Source: Takakia lepidozioides (Eukaryota; Streptophyta; Takakiopsida; Takakiales; Takakiaceae). From it: DNA of 64,000 nt. The position numbers and the translations under genes were made by a program. Below, in pieces: positions 9,667 through 19,735 of the stretch (within the stretch, counting starts at the first letter, position 1; each line of letters begins with the position of its first letter). The stretch covers positions 18,908,001-18,972,000 of the forward strand of contig CM060732.1 in NCBI GenBank assembly GCA_030704615.1, given 5' to 3'. The notes beneath the pieces were generated by a model, which was given only the letters and a program-made list of their open reading frames with translations, did not search any database and was not told the origin of the DNA.

Positions 9667-11742
9667 TTGGACAAGGAGCTGAGGAGAAGGGTGCGGGATG
9701 CAACTCTCCTACAAATGGACCAACCCACCTTAGCAACTGTGTTTTTGCTGGCAGAGCGGATAGAGCTCAATATGGTGGAGGAGCGAGTGGTCATGGTGGG
9801 GTTTGGCAAGGAGACACAACGAAGTGGGGCTCCTAGCCGACAACAACCACTATCCCAACGTGTTCAAGGCAACAAGGAGGCTCAGGTGAAGCCGAGGAAA
9901 GGACAGAGAGGATCTCAGATGCAGAGGTCTCTTCCTTCATTCTCAGGCCAACAACAGTCGGGTGTGACTTGTTGGGATTGTGGAGGACCCCATGTCAAGA
10001 AGGATTGCCCGGAGAGAGGCAAAGGGTCGGCACAGACACAGCCTACACAACTACAGTGTGGGCATTGTGGAAAGTATGGGCATGATGAGGCCCATTGTTA
10101 TGGCCTGCATCCTGAGCTACGGCCAGGCCAGTTCCAAGGGAACAATGGTGGCCGAGGACGAGGCAATGTAGTCCCGAGAGGTAGAGGAGGCAGAGGTCGG
10201 GGTGGAGGTCGTAACCAAAACCAAGGAGCACAGGATCAGGGTCAAGGTCATGACCAAGGCATGGTGGATAGACTTGCCCAGCTAGAGCAACGTCTTGCTG
10301 CCATGGCCACTACTCATGTTGCGCCAGCTCCAAGGCTTGAGGTTCAAGCCCCACCTGCACAACCTCCTATGCCTAGGGAAGACCAGATTGGTATGGGCTT
10401 CATGTGTGGAGCCGCACTTGCAGGGCCATTGCATGTATTGGACTCTGCTGCTGCTATCACTCGAGCAACAACGCGTGCTCCTGAGCCAAGAGGAGCGGAT
10501 GTGGATTTTGATCCACAAAGGGGGGAAGCGGGTCGTCAGACAAGGCTTCCACAGTCCTTTACATTGGCTGAGACAGTGCCACCTACGCCATCAATGGCAC
10601 CCGCTCGCCCAAGTGTGTCAGAGGTAGAGCCACAAATACCATTGGGGAGAGTTGGTGTAGCTCGAGAAATATCAGTGGATGGTGCTGTAAAACAAGGTGT
10701 AGCCAGTACATTGTTGGGGGCGGCTACGGCGGTTTGCCAAGCTCCATTATTTTCTGCAATGACCATTGTAATGCCGGGGATTCGGCCAGCTGTTGTGTTT
10801 AGACTAGCAATTAGACTCTGTGAGAGTGGTGATGCATCGGCACTATCTGCGGCGATAGCAGATAAGGTACAGTCTATGGATGCTTTGGATTCGAGGGTGA
10901 AGTCAGCCATAGCTGCACCATGGCAAGCGGCAGCTGCAAGGTTGCAGGAGTTGCCAACTAGGCCAGCCATTGAGCGCAACATGGTGACTCCTGGGGTAGT
11001 CCTGGTGGACAATCAGGATGGAGTGTTTCAATTGGGTGGCCCAACCAGGAGGAGGTATAGGCCACTGCGGGTCTTGTTGGACTCTGGAGCACAGCCATTG
11101 ATGTTGGGGAGAGCAGCAATTGTAGACTTGGGCCTCACAGAGGTGGATTTGGAGCCTTGCCCTTTCCAAATTCAAACATCTTTGGGTGATTCAGAGAAGG
11201 CGCGAAGGATTACACGCCATGAGCTCTTCATTCGATTGCAGCCGGATCATCCTACGGACGGCTCAGTCATGAGAGCTAAAGCCATTGTTACGGACGCGAT
11301 GTCCTATGATGTGCTTGTTGGTGGGGCTATGTTGTACCCCATGGGCTTTACTTTGGACTTTTGGGAGGAAACGACATCCTACAGGCCGGAATGGGAGTCG
11401 GGGGATGGTCAACGTGCACTGCTCCCAATGCGGTTTATTGGGAATGTAGCGGTGGATCATAGGAACATGATGCCCACATTGGCTGCATTCTCAGGGGTGG
11501 TGGCTTGGGGTGGTGAGCTCTTGGAGGGAAATAGCCATGCAGATGATAGGCCACCACCTGATGAGGACAAGCAATTGGCATACAAGGCTGAGTTGCTTCC
11601 TCATGTTCTTGTGCATAGCTCATTGTGGAATACAGTTGGGGATTTGCAGCGAGTGGCAAGCCAGTGTGTGCAGCAAGCATGGCAGGAGGCCTTTCCGTCG
11701 GTAGGTGAGGGGAGTTCAGTTACATCACCTGGACCTCCTTAA
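9667..11742 (+). CDS. gypsy gag C-terminus with two zinc knuckles and aspartic protease
   Basis: This is an uninterrupted frame of 691 codons. It opens (TTG, no ATG needed if entered by frameshift from gag) with DKELRRRVRDAT, the end of the capsid region. Two CX2CX4HX4C zinc knuckles follow, at residues about 102-115 and 131-144. Then come an RG-rich basic stretch (about 160-180), a short Q/L-rich helix, a long low-complexity linker, and a retroviral-type protease with LLDSGA (Asp near residue 472) and a DVLVGGAMLYPMG flap/C-terminal motif. The knuckles would bind RNA and the protease would cut the polyprotein. The frame ends at TAA 11740-11742. The next 18 bases are open in the same frame and lead directly to the methyltransferase ATG, so the two were probably one polyprotein or are joined by readthrough. 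The absence of stops contrasts with the decayed RT downstream. Confidence 0.85.
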   Translation: MDKELRRRVRDATLLQMDQPTLATVFLLAERIELNMVEERVVMVGFGKETQRSGAPSRQQPLSQRVQGNKEAQVKPRKGQRGSQMQRSLPSFSGQQQSGVTCWDCGGPHVKKDCPERGKGSAQTQPTQLQCGHCGKYGHDEAHCYGLHPELRPGQFQGNNGGRGRGNVVPRGRGGRGRGGGRNQNQGAQDQGQGHDQGMVDRLAQLEQRLAAMATTHVAPAPRLEVQAPPAQPPMPREDQIGMGFMCGAALAGPLHVLDSAAAITRATTRAPEPRGADVDFDPQRGEAGRQTRLPQSFTLAETVPPTPSMAPARPSVSEVEPQIPLGRVGVAREISVDGAVKQGVASTLLGAATAVCQAPLFSAMTIVMPGIRPAVVFRLAIRLCESGDASALSAAIADKVQSMDALDSRVKSAIAAPWQAAAARLQELPTRPAIERNMVTPGVVLVDNQDGVFQLGGPTRRRYRPLRVLLDSGAQPLMLGRAAIVDLGLTEVDLEPCPFQIQTSLGDSEKARRITRHELFIRLQPDHPTDGSVMRAKAIVTDAMSYDVLVGGAMLYPMGFTLDFWEETTSYRPEWESGDGQRALLPMRFIGNVAVDHRNMMPTLAAFSGVVAWGGELLEGNSHADDRPPPDEDKQLAYKAELLPHVLVHSSLWNTVGDLQRVASQCVQQAWQEAFPSVGEGSSVTSPGPP

Positions 11743-11760
11743 TTAGCTCCATTTTACACA

Positions 11761-12768
11761 ATGCCTATTATCTGGCAACAACCTGACTCAAGCATTTGCT
11801 TGCTAGACCTGTTTGGAGACATGAGCACTGGGCTTGCAGGAGTGTTGCAAGCAGGAATCAAAGTACGCAAGTACTTGTATGTGGAGAATGATAAGATTGC
11901 TCGGCGTGTTTCCATGCGCCATGTTGCCTTGCTCACACATAAGTATCATGAGTTGTTGTCTCTCTCAGCAATTCAAGGGTACCAAAAGACCTTGCCAGCA
12001 GACATTACCATGCTGGGGGCGGAGGATTTGGATCGACATGATCCCATTGACTTGGTGATAGGAGGGTGGCCTTGCCAAGGACATTCACCCGTAGGTCATG
12101 GTAATGGTTTGCAAGATGCACGATCGCATCTGTTTTGGGAGATGCTGCGAGTGTTGCGTGACTTGCAGGTGAGGCAAGTGCAACCTCTAGCTGACATCCT
12201 GGAGAATGTTCCTCTCATGGGGGATTCTCGGGCCAGGATTATGGTCAGTGTCCATCAGATCCGGTCATGGATTGGACCAGCTGTATTGTTGGATGCAGCT
12301 GCAGTGGGTTCACGGGCACATAGGCCTAGGTTGTGGTGGACCAATCTTGCACCACTAGAGTTGCTCAAGAGAGCCTATGATTCCATTCAACGGCCACCCA
12401 ACCTCACGGTTGAGGGCATTTTGGACCAAGGGAGGCAACCACAGAGAGTGCGACATGATGATCATCCACCTTTAGCGGTGGTCAATCGAGTGGGGCAGCC
12501 ACGTGCAGCCTTGCCTACGCTCATGAGCTTTCCCTCGTCTCATGCTTTTCGAGACAATGGTCCTGGGTTGATTTGGGACAGTGTGCTACAGCAATTGGTG
12601 GAGCCCAATGTGGATGAGCGAGAGTGGGCAATGGGACTTGCCACGGGCACTACAGCTATGCCAGCTTTGTCAGAGGCATCACGACGCCAGGTGTTGGGTC
12701 AGGCAATGGATCTCAATTGCTTGACATGGGTCATTGGCTTGTGTATGGCTGAGCAACGGAGATTGTAA
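11761..12768 (+). CDS. Retrotransposon-encoded DNA (cytosine-5) methyltransferase, DNMT3-like
   Basis: The 335-residue frame carries the cytosine-5 methyltransferase motifs in the standard order. Motif I is LLDLFGDMSTGLAG (about 14-27, S-adenosylmethionine binding). An acidic VEND follows (41-44). Motif IV is DLVIGGWPCQGHSP with catalytic Cys105. Motif VI is ILENV (Glu148). Motif VIII is AHRPRLWWTNL (186-196). A C-terminal motif IX/X region has REWAMGLATGTT and SRRQVLGQAMDL. The ENV-x-LMGDSR spacing and the AHR-x-R-x-WW-x-NL box resemble DNMT3-type enzymes; that subfamily call is from memory of family motifs. No separate target-recognition or chromatin-reader domain is visible. It lies in frame with gag-protease across one TAA and precedes the RT in the same element. 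Expected activity is methyl transfer to cytosine C5 in DNA. The frame is intact, so activity is possible but unproven. Confidence 0.88.
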   Translation: MPIIWQQPDSSICLLDLFGDMSTGLAGVLQAGIKVRKYLYVENDKIARRVSMRHVALLTHKYHELLSLSAIQGYQKTLPADITMLGAEDLDRHDPIDLVIGGWPCQGHSPVGHGNGLQDARSHLFWEMLRVLRDLQVRQVQPLADILENVPLMGDSRARIMVSVHQIRSWIGPAVLLDAAAVGSRAHRPRLWWTNLAPLELLKRAYDSIQRPPNLTVEGILDQGRQPQRVRHDDHPPLAVVNRVGQPRAALPTLMSFPSSHAFRDNGPGLIWDSVLQQLVEPNVDEREWAMGLATGTTAMPALSEASRRQVLGQAMDLNCLTWVIGLCMAEQRRL

Positions 12769-14870
12769 GCATTGGTGGCTACTTCCGCACTCCCATTGGA
12801 TATTGCACCCTCTCTGCCAACCGGGACGGTGGAGGCAGTGAGTAGGGGCGAGCACAGGATCATGGGGTGCAAACACCCATGGCAGATGTGGGATGAGATG
12901 CGCAAAGAGAGAGTTATTGGATCTCTTAAGCAGCGTATGAGGAGTGGGGAGAGCCATACACTGAGGATCAGTTGGAGGCCAAGGTGGCTAAGGTTTTTGA
13001 AGAGGTTGACGATGTTTATTCCCCAGAGGATGTTCTTAAGGTGGCTATGGCGGAGCAAGTGGAGGCTACGCCACAGTCAGGGTGGGCGGACAAGGCCCAA
13101 GAGGTTGTTATCCAGCAACCAAATGATGCGTCTCCTACCTCCAAGCCTGGTGTACCCAAGGTTGTAGTCACTGAGGACAACTGAGAACCAGATGTTGGAC
13201 CTACAGTCACCGGAGGAGAGAGGCGGAGGATCCAACGATTTCTAAGGGCTTATAGAAATAGCTTTGCCTTCGGTTTGAAGGATTTGGGGAGTTTGAAGGG
13301 CCAGGAGATTCGTATTGATTTGGCAAGTGACACGCCAATTTTTCGAAGGCCCTACAGGTATAGTGATATGGAGAGGTCTTTGATCCAGTCACGGACTATG
13401 AAGTTGTTCGAAGCTAGATTGGTGGAGTTGTCAGGCGGGGAGTATGCCTCGGCAACGGTGATGCCAGCTAAGAAGGATATCTATGGCAATTGGACAGAAA
13501 GAATGATGTGTGGGGACTACCGTCCTGTGAACCGTCAGACTAAGTCCGATAGATATGCCATGCCAACTCCAGATGAGATCTTTGATGCCATTGGGCATGC
13601 AAAGGTGTTTAGCACATTGGACTTGCGATCCGGTTACCACCAGTTGCCAATCAAAGAGGCTGACAAGCAAAAGACGACATTATGGGGGATTGACCAACAT
13701 GGGAAGGATTGCTTGTACCAATGGCGGTTCCTACCGTTTGTTGAAGAAAGCTCCTGCAGAGTTTCAGAGGGTCATGGATAGGATTCTTGCGGGGCTAGAC
13801 TTCGCCCGGTGCCACATTGATGACATCATCATCTTTAGTGCTACGATTGAGGAGCATGAGAGAGACCTTTAGATGGTGTTTGAGCGCTTGAGAGCGCATG
13901 GGTTGAAATTGCACCTTGGGAAGTGCAAGTTCTTCCACAACCAGATTGAGTATCTGGGCCACATGATATAACCTGGAGGATTGGGTGTTCAAAAGACAAA
14001 GGTAGAGGTCATTGCACGCATTCCACGCCCCATCGATGTTAGCGGAGTTCGTGCTTTCATGGGGTTGGCAAATTACTATCGACGGTTTGTCAAGGGATTT
14101 AACAGCATTGCAAAGGCTCTTATCAAGTTGACCAAGGTGGGTCAGGAGTGGCAGTGGGAGGAGAAGCAGGAGGAAGCCTTTGAGGAACTCAAGGCTTGAT
14201 TGACTTCTGCGCCTATTCTAAGGCGGCCTATTCGGAGGCGGTCTTTCCAGGTACATACGGATTGGAGTATGCTGGGGATTGGGGCAGTGCTCACACAGGT
14301 GGATGATGAGGGAAGAGAGTTCGTAGTGGCATATGCTAGCCGCTCGAACAATGATGCCGAGGCGAAGTATAGTTCCTATGAAGGGGAGTGTTTAGCTGCA
14401 GTATGGGCAGTGACACATTTTAGATGCTACCTCTATGGCAATCTCTTCACCCTTGTCATGGATCCCAACCATTGAAGTGGTTGATGGAGTCAGACAAGCT
14501 TACAGGGAAGCTTGCACGGTGTGCACTTATGCTTCAAGAGTACGACTTCCAAGTGGTGCATCGAACCGGAATAGTCAACCGGGATGCGGATGGATTGAGT
14601 CGCAATCCATGCACAATGAGCTTGATGATACAAGAGCTCGTTGGCATGGTGAGACGGACGAGGAGATGGTGCCAGGATGGCACGCATCTGTTTTTTTATG
14701 CATTCTAGCAATGAGAGTTTAAGCTGGTCCATCCCATATGATTGGTCATAGAGATAGGGTGCATGACGATCCAGAGATCAGTGAGGAGCTTGGTGGTGCT
14801 AAGGATGTACATGAAGATGCAGTTGTGTTGGCCTACCTTCGTACTAGAGAGACAGCGTTTGTAAGATAAC
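12769..14870 (+). pseudogene. gypsy reverse transcriptase and RNase H, decayed; integrase absent
   Basis: The region begins with a linker (KHPWQMWDEMRKER) and a frameshift near 12950. The RT N-terminus (RRIQRFLRAYRNSFAFGL) and RT core follow: CGDYRPVNRQTK, TLDLRSGYHQL, then after a frameshift near 13740 LKKAPAEFQRVMD and the catalytic box HIDDIIIFS, where the usual aromatic residue is His. The connection domain (FMGLANYYRRFVKGF) and RNase H (VHTDWSMLGIGAVL, YSSYEGECLAAVWAV, then VHRTGIVNRDADGLSRNP after a deletion near 14465) complete it. Stops occur at 13182 (TGA), 13870 (TAG), 13969 (TAA) and 14197 (TGA). Downstream of RNase H the sequence is non-homologous from about 14870; no integrase zinc finger or DDE core is present. 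The copy could not move by itself. Confidence 0.85.
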
Positions 14871-15022
14871 ATTCTTATTTTAGACAGGACGATACCGTCA
14901 GTTTAAATGACACCAGTTCTTAAACGAGTGAACGCATATCCATAGCGTTCACGTGGAATGAGAAATGACGGCGGGCTAGAGTAGAGCCTCCTTTCACTAC
15001 TGTTTTCTTTTGTTTTTTGTAG

Positions 15023-15545
15023 CCTTCAAAGTCCTCTTGTTCTTTGACCATTGAATTTTTACGAGCAAGGCTCTTGTCAGAGCGTGCTTCATCAAAGGCT
15101 GCAAGAGATCGTAATGTGCAGCTCAGAAAAAAGGTGTGGACTTTCATTTCTATCAAGACCGGATCAAACTGGATTATAAGGAGTTGTATTTTGCTTCTTA
15201 TGGAATAAAATTGTGCTACTTGGTTTGCGCATAGTTTATTGGTGCTTTCTTTCATTGAATGCTTGAGGATAGACGTAACATGTAATCCAATCATCGACTG
15301 GAAGTACTTTGATGGTCAACAGCAGGAAAGCTTAGCTTTCACAACCCAAAATACTAGTGCGTGAGATGGACGGTTGTCATTTTTGGTTAAATGCTATGGT
15401 GCTTGTGGCTGTAAGGTTACAATTCTTAGTCTCTGACTATAATTTCAGGTGGCTGAGCTGGAGCATAAATTAGAACATGAAATCGAATTGAGGAAAAAGA
15501 CTAAAGCAGCTGCAGATGAAGCTTTGTCAAAGCTTAAAAGTGCAG
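15023..15545 (+). CDS. Two internal exons of a plant coiled-coil protein (partial gene)
   Basis: Exon A (15023-15133) follows a strong polypyrimidine tract ending TTTTTTGTAG. It encodes 37 residues containing SLTIEFLRARLLSERAS and ends at AAAAAG|GTGTGG. Exon B (15449-15545) follows AATTTCAG and encodes a heptad-rich helix (VAELEHKLEHEIELRKK...ADEALSKLKSAG), ending GCAG|GTCCGG in phase 1. The two join in phase 0 across a 315-bp intron. The FLRARLLSERS-like opening followed by an ELE-x-KL coiled coil recalls an uncharacterised plant coiled-coil family. I cannot name its function. Flanking exons are not visible: gypsy sequence ends about 150 bp upstream and LINE sequence starts about 155 bp downstream, so the gene may be interrupted, a fragment, or continue beyond large introns. 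Confidence 0.5.
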
Positions 15546-15699
15546 GTCCGGGCCTGAACTTGACCAATGTGGGCAGTTGTTAATTTATCATGTCAAGTTC
15601 ATGTAATAGTGGATTAGGGCACCTGCTTGCTCGACTTGTGCAACCTACACTTGGTCAACTCATTCTTCTAATTTCTAAATGCCAAAACTGGAAAAACAA

Positions 15700-16165
15700 A
15701 GGTTCCTTCAATCTACTTCTGAATGCCCTTGGAGCGACTGATGTTATCAAAAGATTGAAAATTTCAAGATCCATGCCTGAACCCTTCAGTATCAAGGCAT
15801 CATTGTATGCGGATGATACTATGCTTCTGATTGACAATAGCTCCTAGCTTAATGTCTCTGAGACGCTGGAAGCTCTTCAATTGTTCTGCAAAGCCTCCGG
15901 TCTCCGACTTAATTGGTCCAAATCAGTCGTTATACTATCCAAGCTGGATCCAAATTTGGAAGTGGTTGTGGGTTCAAACCACCAATTGGTGTCACAAAGG
16001 TGTCCATGTTCCCGCCAAAAGGTACTAGCCCTTGGGGGTCAAGAGACAACATCATTTACGCTTCCTTCGGGAGGCATCATGCTTTTATCCGGTTTTAGAG
16101 TTTCAGAGATACCTACTCCCTCTTCATCATCATTCATATCTTGGTCTATGAGAAAAAGCTAAGTT
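15700..16165 (+). mobile_element. LINE RT C-terminal half fragment
   Basis: One frame, broken by a TAG at 15845, encodes LLLNALGATDVIKRLKIS, the catalytic box SLYADDTMLLI, and then ALQLFCKASGLRLNWSKS, the thumb-region block of L1-type RTs. It begins with exactly the RT portion that would follow the FTPFLL end of the LINE at 1-1785, so the two may be halves of one copy. It decays after about 16160. The flank at 15546-15700 holds nothing I recognise. Confidence 0.7.
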
Positions 16166-17002
16166 CACCACATGAGGAGTATCCCAATAGAATAATAACT
16201 CATATGTTAGCCCAAAAACCAAGTTGTCGCCCAATGTTAATAGGCGCATACCTGTCAATACACCTTCAACTCAATGTTATTGCGTAGTTCAATTGAATTG
16301 CGCGCACGCGATTCAATTGAATTGTAATATGTATCTAATTATTATCGTATATATTATATATGTAAAATAATTATATGTTACAGATACATTATATACATGC
16401 CAATACTACATTTAACATTACGAATTTGAATGTGCACACGCTCTTCTGCCCTAATGTTTTTCCTTGCTCAAAGTTTTTCAATGAATTTTGGATTCATAGG
16501 TTGGTGCAACGTGATGCACTATTTTTGAAAACAAATTGGACAGATGAAGGAAGAATGGACAATACAGATTAGGAGTTTGGGGGATAGAAAAGATTTGTGA
16601 ATTTGAAAACGTGATGCTCATGGAGTAAACTGGAGGATAGAAATTGTCTCAACTGGTAGAATTGGTGATGATAGTGTTATCTAAGGAGAATAAGGTGGTC
16701 TAAGTAGGACAATTGAACGCATATGTTCATGAAAAAGAAACAGCGGGTTTATGATTTATGAATGTAGGATCTTTTGAACAAAGAAAATTTTAAGTGCACG
16801 ATCAAATTCGTATCTTCAAGAACAAACAATAGGAGTAATGTAAGAACTTAATGCATGTGTGCAATCTGGATGTAATTTCGCCGGATTCAGGCAGTATTGG
16901 ACCCTCCGGCAGGCCCCTTGTCAATTCTCCCCAGCCCCTCTTACCATGGATTCCCTATTATAGTACATATAAAAATGAAATGGTAATAGCTAATGAAAAT
17001 GT

Positions 17003-17960
17003 CAAAACCAGTGTTGTACTGGTATGTCCATTTTGGCATACCCGACTCGTCCTGGTAGGTCCTGGTAGGTCCCAACTTGTCTGTTGGGTCCACCTGGTAG
17101 GGCCCGGGGTAGATCAGGATTGGCCAGGGTAGGTTATAGGATGGGTATGGGTATTTCGAATTTTGAGATACCTGGTCCTAGGCATGACAAAAACTCAAAT
17201 GACATACTGGGGCAGTATGTACAATGGTATGGTTATATTTTTAATGGATGGTATCTTTGACAATTACATTATATATTATGGTATTTTAAGGTTAACTTCA
17301 TGTTATTTTTACATATCTTTTATATTTGTACCCACGAACCCTGTTGTTCTTTATAAATTTATATTTTTGGTACATGGTTATTTTTGTACATGGTTATATT
17401 ATGGTGATCCATGTTGTAGTGGTCGGCATACATGATGCTAGCGGCTCAAATTAGTGATGCCAACGGCTGGGAGCCCAAAAATATAGTGCTATTTTTTACA
17501 TTGCACAAATGTGAATGAGGATAAGCACAAAAAAATTGTATCATTACACATACCCATTCTAGCTTGGGTTCATCAATCCTCAATACGGGTCTCAAGCCGA
17601 GTATGAAAATAGTTCATACTTAGACTCGTATGGTAGGTATGGGGGTAGGCCCAATGTTCAAGACCCGGGGTCCAGGGTATAGCCGGGGTATACGCCCCAA
17701 GACATACCCAACTGGTATGTTCTACAATACCCTTATTCATACCAGTGCACATACCCCGGCCGACTGGCACATACCAATACAACATTGGTCAAAACCAGTG
17801 TTGTGTGGGTCTGGGTTTTGACCAGTGTTGGACCGGTCTTGGGCGGGTATCAACTAGGGTAAGGGTAATGGTATGAAGGATCATACCAGGCGGGTACCTG
17901 CAAGGGCAAAACCTAGCAATACCCTGGTGGGGTAGGATACATGGACTTCTAAAACCCTGG
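17003..17960. repeat. ATACC/GGTAT-rich interspersed repeat region
   Basis: This kilobase is dense in short repeated words such as CATACC, GGTAGGTCC and ACCAGTGTTG in both orientations. GTCAAAACCAGTGTTG recurs at about 17003 and 17787, and an inverted GTCAAAACC/GGTTTTGAC pair lies at 17787-17823. No coding pattern is visible. Confidence 0.4.
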
Positions 17961-18404
17961 TGTAAAACATACCAGTCGGGTCTTCATCCTCGCGCTACCA
18001 CTCCAATACCATGTATGCGTCGGTTGAGGGACAGGTTGCAGGGGTAGGGTCTAGGGTAGTTTGAGGTTAAGGATACTAAGTACATATAGCGTTTTCAAGA
18101 GGGCACTTCAATGAGGATGAGTTATATGATGCTAATATGTTTGAAGAGTAGATGAAATGCAATCTGTTAGTTTCTGCGAGTGATAAAGAAGAGTTAGGGG
18201 CCATTTAGGATATTTTTCAATATTGAAATGGGCCATTTGAACAGTTGAAATGGCGCATGTGATCTCTGACAAGACATGTAGGCTAGTTCCGACATGTCAA
18301 ATCTTCCCCACCTCCTCTTGCGGATGGAATGGGATGACACCGGAACAGGGTTACACCGAAGTAATGGGATGACACGCAAAGGAGTGTTGCTCCACTCAGT
18401 AATT

Positions 18405-19735
18405 CTCACTTGGAGTTACAGCTGGCTTTGAAATTTAATTAATTTCAAATTTGGCTAAGTATAAAATGTATTATGAGGAGAACTTATACCAGACGAATGG
18501 TGACACAAACCTTAGAAACCGAGGATGACACTACCACCCATCAAGAATCAAACCCTACACCTCATTGCCTCCTTTACCATCATCTTACCAATAGACTACT
18601 AACCACTTTTTGACAATCTCTCGCATTCTAAAGTACTTTTTAGTGAATATGGGATAAAACGAGGTGGGAAGGATTTGACAAGGAGCCCGCCAGATAAGCC
18701 TAAATTCGGTGAAAGTACCATCAGATCGCATGCCTGCAATAAGTTCTTATATTCTTATTGTTTTCCACATAAATATATTTCCAATGAAAATGAAAGAAAT
18801 GTTGAACTTTTTGTAAAATTTGAACATTAGTCCCTGGCCAGAAGTTGTCAATAGTCAATTGGTACATAGTGCGGAGCAACGCACAGCCCTAGTTCTAATG
18901 ATGACCAGTCGGAGACTAGTTTTAGTGGGGGGTGCCATAGTGACACGTCATCATCAGCCATGTCATCATCGTCATTTTCTAAGCTCCTCATCTGTCATTT
19001 CCTCAATGGACATGTTCTGCAAAGTGGAAAACACACTTCAGAATATCAAAGAGGTTACAACACCACAGAAAAAAAAAAAAAACTGAATGTTGAAAATCTT
19101 TCTTGTGAATCTGCTCTAATATCATTTTCGTGCATTTTTTTTAATCTTCCCAAAAGAGAGAGAGAGAGGAAAAGAAAACTGAATTTTGAAAATATTTTTT
19201 GTAAATTTGCTCTAATATCGTTTTCTGAGTTCAGTTTCTGAATTACTAATATATTATGATAAAATATATATAAAACATATACTATTAATGAAAATAGCTA
19301 ATAAAACAATCATTATAGAACCCACACTTCAAAGGAGCGGTAGCCATAACATGAAGTGGCTATTAGTTACGGCACCTCTAGCCGGAGTCTTTTCTCTCCA
19401 TAATAAAAACAGTACAATTAATTGATTGAATATTTTTATTTTAGAATTTATCAATTAATTTGTAAAACTTGAACATTGTTCTCAAAAGTTGTTACCAGTA
19501 GTGCGGAGTAACGCACAGCCCTAGTACTTTAGAATGCAAGAAATTGCCAAGTAGCCGTAAGCAGTTTGCTGGTAAGGTGGTGGCAGTGCGGTGACCTGTT
19601 GGGTTCCATCCCCAAAAGGTGGCTAGTGTAACTTGGGTCACCTTTTGTGTCTTGTGTAACTCCTCTTGGTACATTTTATACTTAGTCAACTTTAGACTTA
19701 GTCAAATTTGGAGACCAAATGTGAGTTACACTCCC
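18405..19735. mobile_element. Nested long-inverted-repeat (foldback-type) element
   Basis: The sequence at about 18405-18640 reappears inverted at about 19515-19735. Shared landmarks include CAAATTTG...CTAAGTATAAAATGTA, GAGGAG, a TACCATCATCTTACCA-like stretch and CATTCTAAAGTACT. The arms are about 220 bp with indels. The core of roughly 870 bp has no recognisable protein but holds two direct-repeat pairs. One is a 75-bp block containing GTGCGGAG(C/T)AACGCACAGC at about 18812-18894 and 19460-19525. The other is a 47-bp block at 19083-19131 and 19178-19226. The structure suggests a non-autonomous DNA transposon lying inside the larger inverted-repeat unit. Confidence 0.5.

Noticed and set aside
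11435-11680. Minus-strand frames across the gypsy gag-protease and methyltransferase
   Set aside because: All are shadows of the uninterrupted plus-strand frames, which carry the conserved motifs.
14920-15294. 124-codon minus-strand frame
   Set aside because: It is antisense to the coiled-coil exon and its intron; the plus-strand exons have splice sites and a coiled-coil pattern, while the minus frame has no recognised domain.
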